From NCBI RefSeq assembly GCF_017310645.1, contig NZ_JAFLRH010000037.1, forward strand, positions 1 to 64,000: 64,000 nt of DNA, in the 5' to 3' direction. Position 1 is the stretch's first letter; each line of letters starts with the position of its first letter. The position numbers and the translations under genes are program-made. Source of the DNA: Paradesulfitobacterium ferrireducens (GTDB lineage: Bacteria > Bacillota > Desulfitobacteriia > Desulfitobacteriales > Desulfitobacteriaceae). This document shows, piece after piece, positions 55,488-64,000 of this stretch. The notes under the pieces are model-generated. The model saw nothing but the letters and a program-made list of their open reading frames with translations, ran no database searches and had not been told where the DNA came from.

Positions 55488-57377
55488 TTATCCGGCTTCC
55501 CCTGCCGCTTTTCCGTTACGTCTCTTGGATATGCCACCGTTATAGACGCCCGAAATAACTATCAACAAAACCATGAGCAGAGCGAGCGGCCAGCTCCAAG
55601 ATACCGGCAAAATTACCAACACCACAGCCACCACGCTAGCTAACCTGCGAAGAAGGCCGATAGGCTTAATTAACCATCCGATTACCGTAAGCGAGCCCGC
55701 GAATATCAAAATAAGCGCTTTCAAAAGTGGAAGCAAAATTCCCGGCCACAGATCTCCCATCAATAGCAGCTGCTCGTGCTGGACGAATAAAAACGGGAGC
55801 GCAAAGGCAGGCAAAGCTATGCCGAATGCCCGCCAGCCTACTTTGAATGGATCGGTATTGGCAATACCGGCCGCCGTGTATGCCGCCAGGGCAACAGGTG
55901 GCGTAATCGGGGCCAGGGCAGCATAATAGAACATAAACATGTGGATCGACAACTCGTTAAAACCGAGGGAACCAAGATAAGGAATGAGCCGGGCTACAGC
56001 CACGAACATCACTATATAGGCTGGCAGCGGGGGCAAACCCATGCCCAAGACGATGCCGAACAGGGCAATCACCAGCAGCCCAAGCATCCAGTAAACTTGG
56101 GTTACGCTGGCTACCATGGTAGCTATTTTGGGGGCCAAGCCAGTCAAGGCCAGACTGGCCACCACGATACCGATAGCAGCTACCGCGATCATCACCCCTA
56201 AGCTGGAGTGGGCAGACTCTACCATAGCATCAACAAATTTCTTCCATCCAGCTTTTTTCATAACGCCGATTAATACTGCGGTGATAATAGCGTACCAGGC
56301 CGCCTTTTGCGGTGTAAAATCCAACGCCAGCAATACGATTAACGCCACCAAAGGGATTAAGCTGTACCATCCCTTCTTCATAACGTCCCGTACTAAAGGG
56401 AGTTCACTTTTCGGAAGCCCCGTTATCCCTTGTCGCCAGGCTTCCAGCGACACGGCGAGCCCGACGCTGCCATAGTAAATCAGGGCGGGAATTAAGGAGT
56501 AGACAGCAATCTTAATGTACGGAGTGCCGGTGACCTCGCTAATGAAAAAAGCCACCGAACCCAAGATAGGGGGCATTATCTGTCCTCCCGTGGAGGACAC
56601 TGCCTCGACCGCTCCGGCAAAGAATGGGTTGTATCCCATCCTGATCATCATGGGAATCGTTATCGTTCCTACCGCGGCTACGTTAGCCACCGGACTGCCG
56701 CTGACCATGCCAAACAGCGATGAACCAACAACCGCGGCCAAAGCCGGCCCACCGGTAAACCGGCCGACCAGGGCTTTGGAAATATTCAGGATAAATTCTC
56801 CTATGCCCGTTAGCTTCAGCACCGCTGACAAAACCATGAAAATGAATATCACATTTACCATGACTGCCACGCCGGAACCCAGGATCCCCTCCTGGCTAGT
56901 CATGGTATACGTAAAAAATTGTTCTCCGGATATCCTCGGGTGCCCTATCACTCTGCTTGGAATTAAATGTCCCAAAAATGCATAGGCAGCAAACGCCAAA
57001 ACCAAAATCATCAAGGCGGGTGGCGTCCAACGGCGGGCAACTTCCATTACCACTATAAAACTGATCAACGATGACACCAGGTCATAAATGTTACCCGCAC
57101 CGATTCTTCCTACAATAGCGGTGCTATTCAGCATCAGATAACCGAACCCGGCCACGGATAAGGCTATAATCAAGATGTCATAAAATCTTGCCAAAGTAGG
57201 AAGACGGGTTGATTGGGTTGGCTTGTAAAGAACGCCTAGCACCAACGAAAGCAACAAGGCAAATCCCCTTTGAAAATACATAGGGGTAGAACCGACCGCC
57301 GGCACCACAATCATGGCAATGATGAATAGGGTTAGGACAATCCCTAGAGTCTTTATCAACACATTATCCTTCATCAT
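55488..57377 (-). CDS. TRAP transporter permease, fused DctQ-DctM type
   Basis: A 629-residue membrane protein with about 16 hydrophobic segments. The N-terminal part (to about 160) is the small-subunit-like region and the rest the large DctM-like transporter, with GMVSGSPVANVAAVGTITIPMM, TGGQIMPPILGSVAFF and GMGLPPLPAYIVM. Such fused proteins work with TAXI binding proteins in sodium- or proton-driven uptake. The binding-protein gene is 71 bases downstream on the same strand. Confidence 0.9.
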   Translation of the reverse strand: MMKDNVLIKTLGIVLTLFIIAMIVVPAVGSTPMYFQRGFALLLSLVLGVLYKPTQSTRLPTLARFYDILIIALSVAGFGYLMLNSTAIVGRIGAGNIYDLVSSLISFIVVMEVARRWTPPALMILVLAFAAYAFLGHLIPSRVIGHPRISGEQFFTYTMTSQEGILGSGVAVMVNVIFIFMVLSAVLKLTGIGEFILNISKALVGRFTGGPALAAVVGSSLFGMVSGSPVANVAAVGTITIPMMIRMGYNPFFAGAVEAVSSTGGQIMPPILGSVAFFISEVTGTPYIKIAVYSLIPALIYYGSVGLAVSLEAWRQGITGLPKSELPLVRDVMKKGWYSLIPLVALIVLLALDFTPQKAAWYAIITAVLIGVMKKAGWKKFVDAMVESAHSSLGVMIAVAAIGIVVASLALTGLAPKIATMVASVTQVYWMLGLLVIALFGIVLGMGLPPLPAYIVMFVAVARLIPYLGSLGFNELSIHMFMFYYAALAPITPPVALAAYTAAGIANTDPFKVGWRAFGIALPAFALPFLFVQHEQLLLMGDLWPGILLPLLKALILIFAGSLTVIGWLIKPIGLLRRLASVVAVVLVILPVSWSWPLALLMVLLIVISGVYNGGISKRRNGKAAGEAG

Positions 57378-57410
57378 GTTTTTCCTTTCCTTAAAACTAC
57401 TGCACCCATC

Positions 57411-58196
57411 TTAATTCGCCTTTCCACCGATCATTATTGATATTTTAGAAGCGGCTTCCTTAAGGACGTGAACGTGTTCTTGGAAGAAGTCAGTGGTACA
57501 CCGAAATGCAGGACCCGAAACGGTCAGCGAAGCAACTGCATAGCCTCTTGCTCCGATGATTGGGGCGGACATGCCCGCTGCCCCCAGCGCGCTTTCGCCC
57601 TCGGTAACATCAAAGCCATTTCGTCTGACAGTTCTTAAATTGTCGAGAAACTCGTCCATCGACATAACTTTGTCTGTTGGTGTCTTCAACGGCCATTGCA
57701 CGCCATTAATGATTGTTTCTGCGTCCCTGTTTTCCAGGAATGCCAGAATTGCTTTTCCGCTTGACCCTATCAAAAGTGAGCGGTATGTTCCCACCTTCGG
57801 AATCTGCCTTATTTCATACAACCCTTCGACTACGTGCGATATTCTCCGATTGTCACCCCACCGCTCGTGCAGGGTAACTGTTTCCTTAGTCACATCCCTG
57901 ACCTTAACCATATACGGTTCGGCTAAGGATCGCATACTGTAAGAACCCGCCGCTACAGCGCCCAGATCGGCAACCCATGCACCCAGCCTGTATTTCCCGG
58001 TCGATTGATCCTTAATGACCATCCCTGTAGCCGCCAGAGTGCTGAACAAACGCTGGCTGATGCTTGGGTGAATCTCCATCAACTTGGCTGCCTCGCGCAC
58101 CCCAATGGCTGGTCCATGGGTCAAATAAAGCATCATCAGCTCGGCCACCCGCCTGGCAGTCTGCAACTGTCCCTCTTCATGCCCTTCCGCTTTCAT
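57411..58196 (-). CDS. IclR-family transcriptional regulator
   Basis: A 261-residue regulator: N-terminal winged HTH (ELMMLYLTHGPAIGVREAAKLMEIHPSISQRLFSTL, quoted in part) and the IclR effector-binding domain (GAWVADLGAVAAG, KVRDVTKETVTLHERWG, VTEGESALGAAGMSAPI). It likely senses the aromatic or carboxylic substrate of the cluster and controls the transporter and degradation genes. It lies between the permease and the thiolase on the same strand. Confidence 0.87.
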   Translation of the reverse strand: MKAEGHEEGQLQTARRVAELMMLYLTHGPAIGVREAAKLMEIHPSISQRLFSTLAATGMVIKDQSTGKYRLGAWVADLGAVAAGSYSMRSLAEPYMVKVRDVTKETVTLHERWGDNRRISHVVEGLYEIRQIPKVGTYRSLLIGSSGKAILAFLENRDAETIINGVQWPLKTPTDKVMSMDEFLDNLRTVRRNGFDVTEGESALGAAGMSAPIIGARGYAVASLTVSGPAFRCTTDFFQEHVHVLKEAASKISIMIGGKAN

Positions 58197-58207
58197 AACT
58201 CCTCCGT

Positions 58208-59353
58208 TTATATGCTAAAGATTGAAACCACGCAGGCACCGGACCCTATATTCGGCGTGGCTCCTCCGGCGGTGTGGGTGAGTCCCACTCTAGCCCTTTC
58301 CACCTGCCTTTCTCCCGCCTGTTTGGTGAGTTGCCAAAACACTTCGCACGCCTGTGCTACACCCGTCGCTCCCAAAGGATGCCCCCGTGCAATCAGTCCG
58401 CCGCTGGCATTTACCGCCAACCTGCCGTTTCTTTTGCTCTGTCCTTCTTCAACAAAACGTCCGCCTTCTCCTACCGGACAGAATCCTAAATTTTCATAAG
58501 CCAGAATTTCGCCGATGGTAAAAGCGTCATGCACTTCGGCCAAATCAATGTCTTCCGGCCCAACCCCGGCCAACTCGTAGGCCAATTTTCCTACCCGGCG
58601 GGCCAATTCGTCATCTGCCGACAGGCCCTCATCTTTAATGCTGGTGTACCTGCCGGAACCAAGGACACTGGCTCTTATGCGCACTTGATTGTTCCCCCGC
58701 CTCTTGCTTGTTATCACTACCGCCGCCGCGCCATCGGCGTTACCCGTACATTGGTACAGTGTGAGCGGCTCGGCAATCATGCGCGCTGCCAGAACTTGTT
58801 CCAAGGTCAAAGGTATCTGGTTTTTGGCGTACGGGTTAAGGCTGCCGTTTTCCGTATTCTTTACCGCCACCAATGCCAGTTGCTTTTCGGTTGTCCCGTA
58901 CAGTTTCATATGCCTTTTGGCCCGCATTGCATATTTGGCTGGCAATGTAAGTCCTAGGGCGGCCTCATAGTTATCCGCATTGGGAGGAATAAGGCCTCTG
59001 CTCATCTGCTCAACTCCCAGGGCAATCACCGTCTGATACTGACCGGAAGCCACTGCTGCCCAGGCCATATTGATGGCTGAGGATCCGCCTGCGCATGCAT
59101 TTTCCAAGTTTATTACGGGGATCCCTCTGGTGCCCAAGAACCTTAGAATGCGTTGACCGACCACCCTTCCTCCAAAAGAGTGGGAACAAAATAACGCTTC
59201 CACCTCGTTCATGGTTATCCCTGCGGATTTTAAGGCCTTGCTGCAGGCCTCGGCACCTAACTCCGTCATCAAGCTGTCCTTCTGCCAGCCAAAATTCGTC
59301 ATCCCCGCGCCGGAGATAAATACTTCTGCTGAATTTCCCAATTTAATTCTCAC
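58208..59353 (-). CDS. SCP2-type acetyl-CoA/acyl-CoA thiolase
   Basis: A 381-residue thiolase of the SCP-x/nonspecific-lipid-transfer group. The nucleophile Cys lies in NLENACAGGSSAIN; EVHDAFTIGE and GHPLGATGVAQ are present, and the last conserved block reads LTHTAGG in place of the classical CGGG. This subtype pairs with DUF35 proteins, as in the benzylsuccinate pathway (BbsAB). The GTG start overlaps the end of the DUF35 gene by 11 bases. It should cleave a 3-oxoacyl-CoA, perhaps releasing succinyl-CoA. Confidence 0.85.
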   Translation of the reverse strand: MRIKLGNSAEVFISGAGMTNFGWQKDSLMTELGAEACSKALKSAGITMNEVEALFCSHSFGGRVVGQRILRFLGTRGIPVINLENACAGGSSAINMAWAAVASGQYQTVIALGVEQMSRGLIPPNADNYEAALGLTLPAKYAMRAKRHMKLYGTTEKQLALVAVKNTENGSLNPYAKNQIPLTLEQVLAARMIAEPLTLYQCTGNADGAAAVVITSKRRGNNQVRIRASVLGSGRYTSIKDEGLSADDELARRVGKLAYELAGVGPEDIDLAEVHDAFTIGEILAYENLGFCPVGEGGRFVEEGQSKRNGRLAVNASGGLIARGHPLGATGVAQACEVFWQLTKQAGERQVERARVGLTHTAGGATPNIGSGACVVSIFSI

Positions 59354-59783
59354 CTCTCGTTGAGCTTATTGCTGTTGGCTGGTACATATATGCCCATCCT
59401 GCTTCACCGCTCTCAGCTTCCCTGAGTTTTCCGAGTACCACCTCCACCTGGTCTCCTATTTGGATCTCGCGCATATCGACAAACTGCCCAAATACAAGCG
59501 GACCCTCCGGGAACAAGACGTAACCTACTCTAAACGGTGTGGAAAAGTTATTCGGCGCCTGGTGCACCACAGTCTCACTGTACAATGTCCCTTTACCGGA
59601 CAACACCAAGGGTTTACATTGCTCCGACCCACATTTGATGCAGCGTTGATATGCCGGGAAGAAGACGGTACCGCAATCCTGACAATGGCCCGCCATCAGG
59701 TTTACCCTGACTCCTTCTTTCAGTTCCTCAACTTTAAGCCAATTTTCCGGTATAATAAATTCTTTATTGATGTCTTCAATCAT
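59343..59783 (-). CDS. DUF35/Zn-ribbon OB-fold partner of the thiolase
   Basis: A 146-residue protein with a rubredoxin-like zinc ribbon (CQDCGTVFFPAYQRCIKCG; C-x2-C-x10-C-x2-C) followed by an OB-fold (GKGTLYSETVVHQAP, IGDQVEVVLGKL). Proteins of this type bind acyl-CoA and form an obligatory complex with SCP2-type thiolases; BbsA is the example in benzylsuccinate oxidation. AAGGAGGG is 5 bases before the ATG. Overlaps the thiolase gene. Confidence 0.85.
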   Translation of the reverse strand: MIEDINKEFIIPENWLKVEELKEGVRVNLMAGHCQDCGTVFFPAYQRCIKCGSEQCKPLVLSGKGTLYSETVVHQAPNNFSTPFRVGYVLFPEGPLVFGQFVDMREIQIGDQVEVVLGKLREAESGEAGWAYMYQPTAISSTRGEN

Positions 59784-59813
59784 AAGAACCCTCCTTTGCC
59801 AACTGCCGAATTG

Positions 59814-60569
59814 CTATAGCATGGTATATCCGCCGCTGACGCTGATAATTTGTCCGGTAATAAAACCGGCCAAATCTGACGCCAGGAAGAGCACTAAGTT
59901 TGCCACATCCGTGGGTTCTCCCAACCTTCCCAGTGGATAAGACTTCACCATTTTGTCCCATTTTTCAGTTAATCTTGGTGCCAGTCTTTCAGTCATAGTG
60001 GCCCCCGGAGCCACGGCATTCGCTCTGATCCCAAACCTTCCTTGCTCCCTGGCTATGCTTTTGGTAAAACTGATCACTCCTCCTTTGGCTGCTGCATAAG
60101 CCGCCATGCCGGCCTCACCTACCCGACCGGCCTCGGATGTGATGCTCACTATCACCCCTTTCTTCTGTTCCACCATACCCGACATGACCGCCTTCGTGCA
60201 GTTCATCACCCCAAACAGGTTTAAACGGATATCCCTGTCCCAGGTCGATGGCACCGATTCTGCAAACCATCCACGTGTGCCTCCACCTGCTACATTCACT
60301 AAAACTTGTACAACTCCAAGGTGATCTTTCACGGCCTCAACCATCGAACATACGGAATCGTAGCTGGTTACATCCCCCTTGATAGCCAGGGATGTTCCCC
60401 CATTGTCCCTGATTCGCTTGGCTACGTTTTCCGCCGCCTCTTCAGCGATATCCACAACAGCCACTTTACACCCGGCTTTACTGAGCGTTAGGGCGATCTC
60501 CGACCCGATCCCCTGGCCGCCTCCGGTTACCAGAGCAACCTTCCCCTCTAGACCAAAATCAATCTCCAT
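59814..60569 (-). CDS. short-chain dehydrogenase/reductase (3-hydroxyacyl-CoA dehydrogenase-like)
   Basis: A 251-residue classical SDR: NAD-binding TGGGQGIGSEIA, NVAGGG, catalytic Ser in SITSEAGRVG, Tyr-x3-Lys in YAAAKGG and C-terminal GQIISVSGGYTML. In a beta-oxidation context it would oxidise a 3-hydroxyacyl-CoA to the 3-oxo compound for the adjacent thiolase. ATG 60569 (GGTGG upstream) is preferred to the TTG at 60596. It lies 30 bases before the DUF35 gene. Confidence 0.87.
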   Translation of the reverse strand: MEIDFGLEGKVALVTGGGQGIGSEIALTLSKAGCKVAVVDIAEEAAENVAKRIRDNGGTSLAIKGDVTSYDSVCSMVEAVKDHLGVVQVLVNVAGGGTRGWFAESVPSTWDRDIRLNLFGVMNCTKAVMSGMVEQKKGVIVSITSEAGRVGEAGMAAYAAAKGGVISFTKSIAREQGRFGIRANAVAPGATMTERLAPRLTEKWDKMVKSYPLGRLGEPTDVANLVLFLASDLAGFITGQIISVSGGYTML

Positions 60570-60607
60570 GCAAATACCACCCTTCTGCTGTGTCAATTTG
60601 TTTATGG

Positions 60608-61837
60608 TTAACCTCGGGGTCTGTCAATCACACTCTCTGTGAATAAGGACTCGATCTCCTTGTCGCCATATCCTAAAATACCCCTCAAAATGTCTTCGGT
60701 CTGCTCCCCCAGCAAAGGAGCGGGATCTGTATTATCGGCCATACATGACATCATGAATGGGGTTCTTAGCACTTTAATTTTTCTGGTGCTTCCCCTGCTC
60801 AGGGGAATTTCCTTTAGAAGCTTGCGAGCACTGATATGCGGACACTTCAAAGCTTCAGCGATATTTCTGATCTCTGCAGCAGGAACTCCGTGCTCTTCCA
60901 TGACTTGCAGCACTTCTTCCTTGGTCCTTACCAGGCACCATGACACAATCTCCGGCTCTATTGTTGCGTAATAATGCTTATATCGTTCTGCTTGCGTCTT
61001 GAAACGGGGATCTTCTATCCACTCCGGCCTGCCGATGACCTTGCACAACCTCTGCCACATCGAGGTTCCCAGAGCTCCGATGGTTATATAGCCATCTTTT
61101 ACTCTGAAAACACCGTATGGCTGCGGTACTCTGCCACCGTTTCGGGTCTCAATTACACCTTCGCCCAAATATATCTGAATCGGTCTCTCCAAAATAGCCA
61201 GGACGGAATCGTACATTGAGCAATCGATGAAACTTCCTTGTCCTGTTTTATCCCGCTGTCTTAACGCCGCCACAATTGCTAAAGCCGAAAATACCCCCGG
61301 CAAGTAATCACCGAGCGGAATTCCTCCAGGCCGTTGCGGCGCTCCGTCCGCTTCGCCATTCATATCCATGAACCCGCTTAAGGCGAGCGGTACAAGATCA
61401 AAGGCCGTTTTTTTCATAAGGGGTGATTCCCCGAACACTGGACTGCCAAAACCGCTGATTGATGCGTAAATAAGATCGGACTTTTCATTTTTTAGATTGT
61501 CATAGTCCAATCCCCACTGCCGCATCTGCCCCGGCCTTAGATTTTCTACCAGGACATCGCAGTTCTTGACCAGTTCCTTTATAAGATCCTGCCCCTGATT
61601 ACTTTTTAAGTCTACACAGATGCTTTTTTTGCCCCTGTTTAGTCCTGCAAACCTGCCGCTTACTTCCGTCCCCTGTTCGTCTTTGATGATAGGACGAAGT
61701 TCCCTAGCCAAGTCACCCTGTCCGGGCCTTTCCACCTTGATTACCTCTGCACCCATGTCAGCAAGCAGCATTGTGCAAAAAGGCCCGGCCACCACCGTGC
61801 TGAGATCTAGCACGCGAACCCCGGTAAGAGGTGCCAT
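60608..61837 (-). CDS. class III CoA-transferase (CaiB/BaiF family)
   Basis: A 409-residue CoA-transferase with VRVLDLSTVVAGPFCTMLLADMGAEVIKVE split across its N-terminus (quoted only as VLDLSTVVAGPF) and the catalytic Asp in GIPLGDYLPGVFSA. FFDCSMYDS-like FIDCSMYDS is also conserved. Such enzymes move CoA between carboxylic acids, often from succinyl-CoA (BbsEF, SmtAB). It would activate the imported acid. It ends 11 bases before the SDR gene and starts just after the ACAD stop. Confidence 0.88.
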   Translation of the reverse strand: MAPLTGVRVLDLSTVVAGPFCTMLLADMGAEVIKVERPGQGDLARELRPIIKDEQGTEVSGRFAGLNRGKKSICVDLKSNQGQDLIKELVKNCDVLVENLRPGQMRQWGLDYDNLKNEKSDLIYASISGFGSPVFGESPLMKKTAFDLVPLALSGFMDMNGEADGAPQRPGGIPLGDYLPGVFSALAIVAALRQRDKTGQGSFIDCSMYDSVLAILERPIQIYLGEGVIETRNGGRVPQPYGVFRVKDGYITIGALGTSMWQRLCKVIGRPEWIEDPRFKTQAERYKHYYATIEPEIVSWCLVRTKEEVLQVMEEHGVPAAEIRNIAEALKCPHISARKLLKEIPLSRGSTRKIKVLRTPFMMSCMADNTDPAPLLGEQTEDILRGILGYGDKEIESLFTESVIDRPRG

Positions 61838-61838
61838 A

Positions 61839-63002
61839 TTACTCCTCCCCTTGCTGGCGACGAGGTTTCTCAGGTCGCTGGCTAATTTTTTTGCCTAACA
61901 AACTTGCTGCCACTCTTGTCCTCTGCATTTCCAAAGTTCCTCCTCCGATGGCCCAGCCTCTTCCCCTGCGGTAAAGATACTCCAACGGCAACTCCTTGCT
62001 ATAACCGTACGCTCCAAAAATCTGCAACGCCTCGTTGGTTACATATTGAACCATTTCGTTCGCTTCGATTTTGGCAAGCGATGATTCCATGGGCGCACTC
62101 ACCCCCATGCCAGCATTGACAACGGCCCTGTACACCAGCCAGCGAGCTGCCTCCAGCCGCCGATACATGTCCGCCAACTTCCACTGAATACCTTGAAATT
62201 CATACAGATAGCGACCAAATTGCTTTCTCTCCTGTACGTACTGGAGCACCCGGTCAAACGCTGCTTGAGCGACGCCAACGCAGCGACTGGCATTGCCACA
62301 TCGTTCAACATTCATGGCCCCCATGAGTTTCCGAAAATCATGAGTAATCACGTGGTTTTTCGGAACAAATACATCATCAAAGGTGAGTTCACAGTAATGG
62401 GCTCCGGACATATACTTCTGGGGTAAGCCAATGTTAAATCCGTCCATTCCCCTTTTCATCAGAACAGACCCGATTTTTCCATCTTCAAACCGGCAATAGA
62501 CTTGAAAATATGTGGAGACATCAGCATGCCCTGAAAAAACCTTTCTGCCCCGAATAACAAATCCATCGCCTTTCTCCACCGCTGTGGTGCGTAAATCCGT
62601 GACCGCTGATCCTGCCTCCGGCTCGGTCATAGCCTGTGAAATAGTGTGCTCACCGCTAATTACGGCTTCAATCACTTCTCTTTTAAGTTTTTTGTCTTCC
62701 ATAGATAAGTCTACAGACCTGATTGGTCCAAAGTTTGCAGCTTGCACAATATCTCCAGTGTGAGGACATATCCGTGTAATTTGTTCCATAGCCAGGATGC
62801 CTTCGATCATAGGCCGCCCGCCGCCGCCGTTTTCCTCAGATAAAACCATGCCTAACAAGCCGTGTTCTGCTAAGATGCGCGCATTTTCCCATGGATACTC
62901 CTTTTCCTCCCAAGTAAAAGCATTGGCCGCAAATTTACCAGTAGCCAATTCATAAGCAAACTGGGACATAGCCTCCTCTTCCGGGCTTAATCTAAAGTCC
63001 AT
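61839..63002 (-). CDS. acyl-CoA dehydrogenase
   Basis: A 387-residue FAD flavoenzyme: ISQAMTEPEAGSAVTDL (substrate/FAD loop), DDVFVPKNHVITHDF, ERCGNASRCVGVAQAAFDRVL and KQFGRYLYEFQGIQWKLADM. It passes electrons to EtfAB. The usual medium-chain catalytic Glu (E-G-T) is replaced by Gly in AIGGGTLEMQR, as in long-chain or isovaleryl-type enzymes where the base lies elsewhere; I did not locate the alternative with certainty. AGGAG precedes the ATG. Candidate for the first oxidation of a substituted succinyl-CoA. Confidence 0.9.
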   Translation of the reverse strand: MDFRLSPEEEAMSQFAYELATGKFAANAFTWEEKEYPWENARILAEHGLLGMVLSEENGGGGRPMIEGILAMEQITRICPHTGDIVQAANFGPIRSVDLSMEDKKLKREVIEAVISGEHTISQAMTEPEAGSAVTDLRTTAVEKGDGFVIRGRKVFSGHADVSTYFQVYCRFEDGKIGSVLMKRGMDGFNIGLPQKYMSGAHYCELTFDDVFVPKNHVITHDFRKLMGAMNVERCGNASRCVGVAQAAFDRVLQYVQERKQFGRYLYEFQGIQWKLADMYRRLEAARWLVYRAVVNAGMGVSAPMESSLAKIEANEMVQYVTNEALQIFGAYGYSKELPLEYLYRRGRGWAIGGGTLEMQRTRVAASLLGKKISQRPEKPRRQQGEE

Positions 63003-63050
63003 ATTTAACCACTCCTTTCTCTTTTTTACATGCTAAAACCAACAACTCAG

Positions 63051-64000
63051 TCACGTCCTAATCGAAACCCGGGCATCGACAACTTTGACCCCTTTTCCTT
63101 TTGGCAAAATCTTTAAAGGATTGACTTCCAGCATACTAATTGTGTTGGCATGTCTAAACGCGATCTGGGAGAAGTTGCTTATGAATTGAACCAACGCATC
63201 AAAGTCGCTTGCATCAGCACCGCGTACACCTTTGAGCAAACTACGCAGCACTTTCAATTCACCAATCATGTCCGCTGCGTCTTCGGCAAACACAGGGGCG
63301 AGACGCCAGGACAGATCTTTTAACACTTCCACGTAGATACCACCACTGCCTATCGTGACGACCGGACCGAAACTCTCGTCCACCAGGAAACCAACCAGCG
63401 CCTCGATGCCCTCCACATATTCCTCTACCAGCATACCATCCGCGGTCACACCTCCAGGCTTTGCTACACGCAGGTTATTGGCAATTTCCTGGTAGGCCTT
63501 AGTCAACTCAGCTTCATCCTTGATTCCGACTCTGACCACACCGGCCTCGGTCTTGTGTACGATAGCCCGGCTAAGCGCCTTCAGCACTACCGGATAACCA
63601 ATCTGGCCCGCTATTTTGATAGCTTCCTGTAAGTCCCCGGCCACTCCACTTTTGGCTACCGGCAAGCCCTGGGCAGCTAAAAATGTTTTAACCTCCCTCT
63701 CGTTCGGCGTACTGGAGAGCCCACTTATATCAGCCTGAGAATTCTCCCGTTGCCAAGCGTAATATTTTAACAAACCCGAACGCAGACTTTCCGTGCTCAC
63801 ACTGCGTTCAACGAACTTCTTCATCGTTAGGGCAGCGGCCTCTAAACTTCCCCGAAACAGGGGAACCCTGGCATCTTCAAGCAAGTGGTAGCCTCTCTTA
63901 TACTGACTGCTAGCCAACATGACAGCTGCTACCGGCTTTCCGGTAACGGTTTTAATCCTGCTGCACGCTTCGACCACAGTTGCCGGAACTTTCCCTCCTA
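63051..64000 (-). CDS. ADP-forming acyl-CoA synthetase, C-terminal part (runs off window)
   Basis: The frame is open to the end of the window, so the gene begins beyond 64000; a GTG at 63977 is only internal. About 316 residues are visible: a CoA-ligase end (GKPVAAVMLASSQYKRGYHLL) followed by an ATP-grasp domain (AQGLPVAKSGV, YPVVLKALSRAIVHKTEAGVVRVGIK, MLVEEYVEGIEALVGF, MLEVNPLKILPKG). This is the acetate/acyl-CoA synthetase (NDP-forming) family. It could activate the carboxylate at ATP expense or conserve energy from acyl-CoA. Confidence 0.85.
   Translation of the reverse strand, partial: GGKVPATVVEACSRIKTVTGKPVAAVMLASSQYKRGYHLLEDARVPLFRGSLEAAALTMKKFVERSVSTESLRSGLLKYYAWQRENSQADISGLSSTPNEREVKTFLAAQGLPVAKSGVAGDLQEAIKIAGQIGYPVVLKALSRAIVHKTEAGVVRVGIKDEAELTKAYQEIANNLRVAKPGGVTADGMLVEEYVEGIEALVGFLVDESFGPVVTIGSGGIYVEVLKDLSWRLAPVFAEDAADMIGELKVLRSLLKGVRGADASDFDALVQFISNFSQIAFRHANTISMLEVNPLKILPKGKGVKVVDARVSIRT

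Overview
The window looks like chromosome from an anaerobic, endospore-forming Firmicute of the class Clostridia (Desulfitobacterium/Desulfosporosinus/Peptococcaceae-like; this is inference). The signs are strong AGGAGG-type ribosome binding sites, a SAM-I (S-box) riboswitch, a threonyl T-box leader, a YtxC-type sporulation gene beside thrS, a tungsten-dependent aldehyde ferredoxin oxidoreductase with its ferredoxin, and sigma-54 regulation of catabolism.

Layout. 1-7.6 kb is AT-rich accessory DNA with secreted proteins and lipoproteins (FG-GAP-like, beta-propeller, coiled-coil, M23 peptidase) and decaying genes (VanZ fragment, an ORF with an internal stop). 7.7-11.9 kb carries the polyamine importer potDABC on the minus strand, followed by a relic of an aldehyde ferredoxin oxidoreductase gene. 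12.3-14.8 kb is metA-metY under a SAM riboswitch. 14.9-18.2 kb is thrS (T-box) and ytxC. 18.4-21.2 kb has vapD and the polyamine genes speE and speA. 21.35-23.03 kb is the relic of a small integrative element inserted in a tRNA-Val gene, bounded by 59-bp direct repeats. 23.0-23.7 kb holds seven tRNA genes under one promoter. 23.8-27.3 kb has speB (agmatinase), a glycosyltransferase and small proteins.

27.4-38 kb is a catabolic island. A minus-strand gene run, patA - APC permease - two nitrilase-family amidases - D-aminoacylase-like amidohydrolase - ferredoxin - AOR, lies divergent from a sigma-54 enhancer-binding protein. I find good -24/-12 promoters in front of both patA and the distant potD. 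The simplest reading is one sigma-54 regulon that imports polyamines and degrades putrescine, with a ferredoxin-linked AOR replacing the usual NAD-dependent aminobutyraldehyde dehydrogenase.

38.1-42.6 kb is a GntR/YtrA-type regulator with two ABC transporter pairs, driven by a promoter embedded in a perfect 27-bp-arm palindrome. 42.9-48.9 kb is a second accessory and decay zone: secreted proteins, tcdA, a P-loop ATPase with operator dyads, blaI with a truncated blaR1, a frameshifted DUF2442 gene and a mazF-like toxin with a stop codon. 48.9-64 kb is a long minus-strand degradation cluster: sucCD, etfAB, MmgE/PrpD, TAXI-TRAP importer, IclR regulator, SCP2-type thiolase with DUF35 partner, SDR, class III CoA-transferase, acyl-CoA dehydrogenase and an ADP-forming acyl-CoA synthetase that runs off the window. 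Its gene set resembles the bbs beta-oxidation module for 2-substituted succinates.
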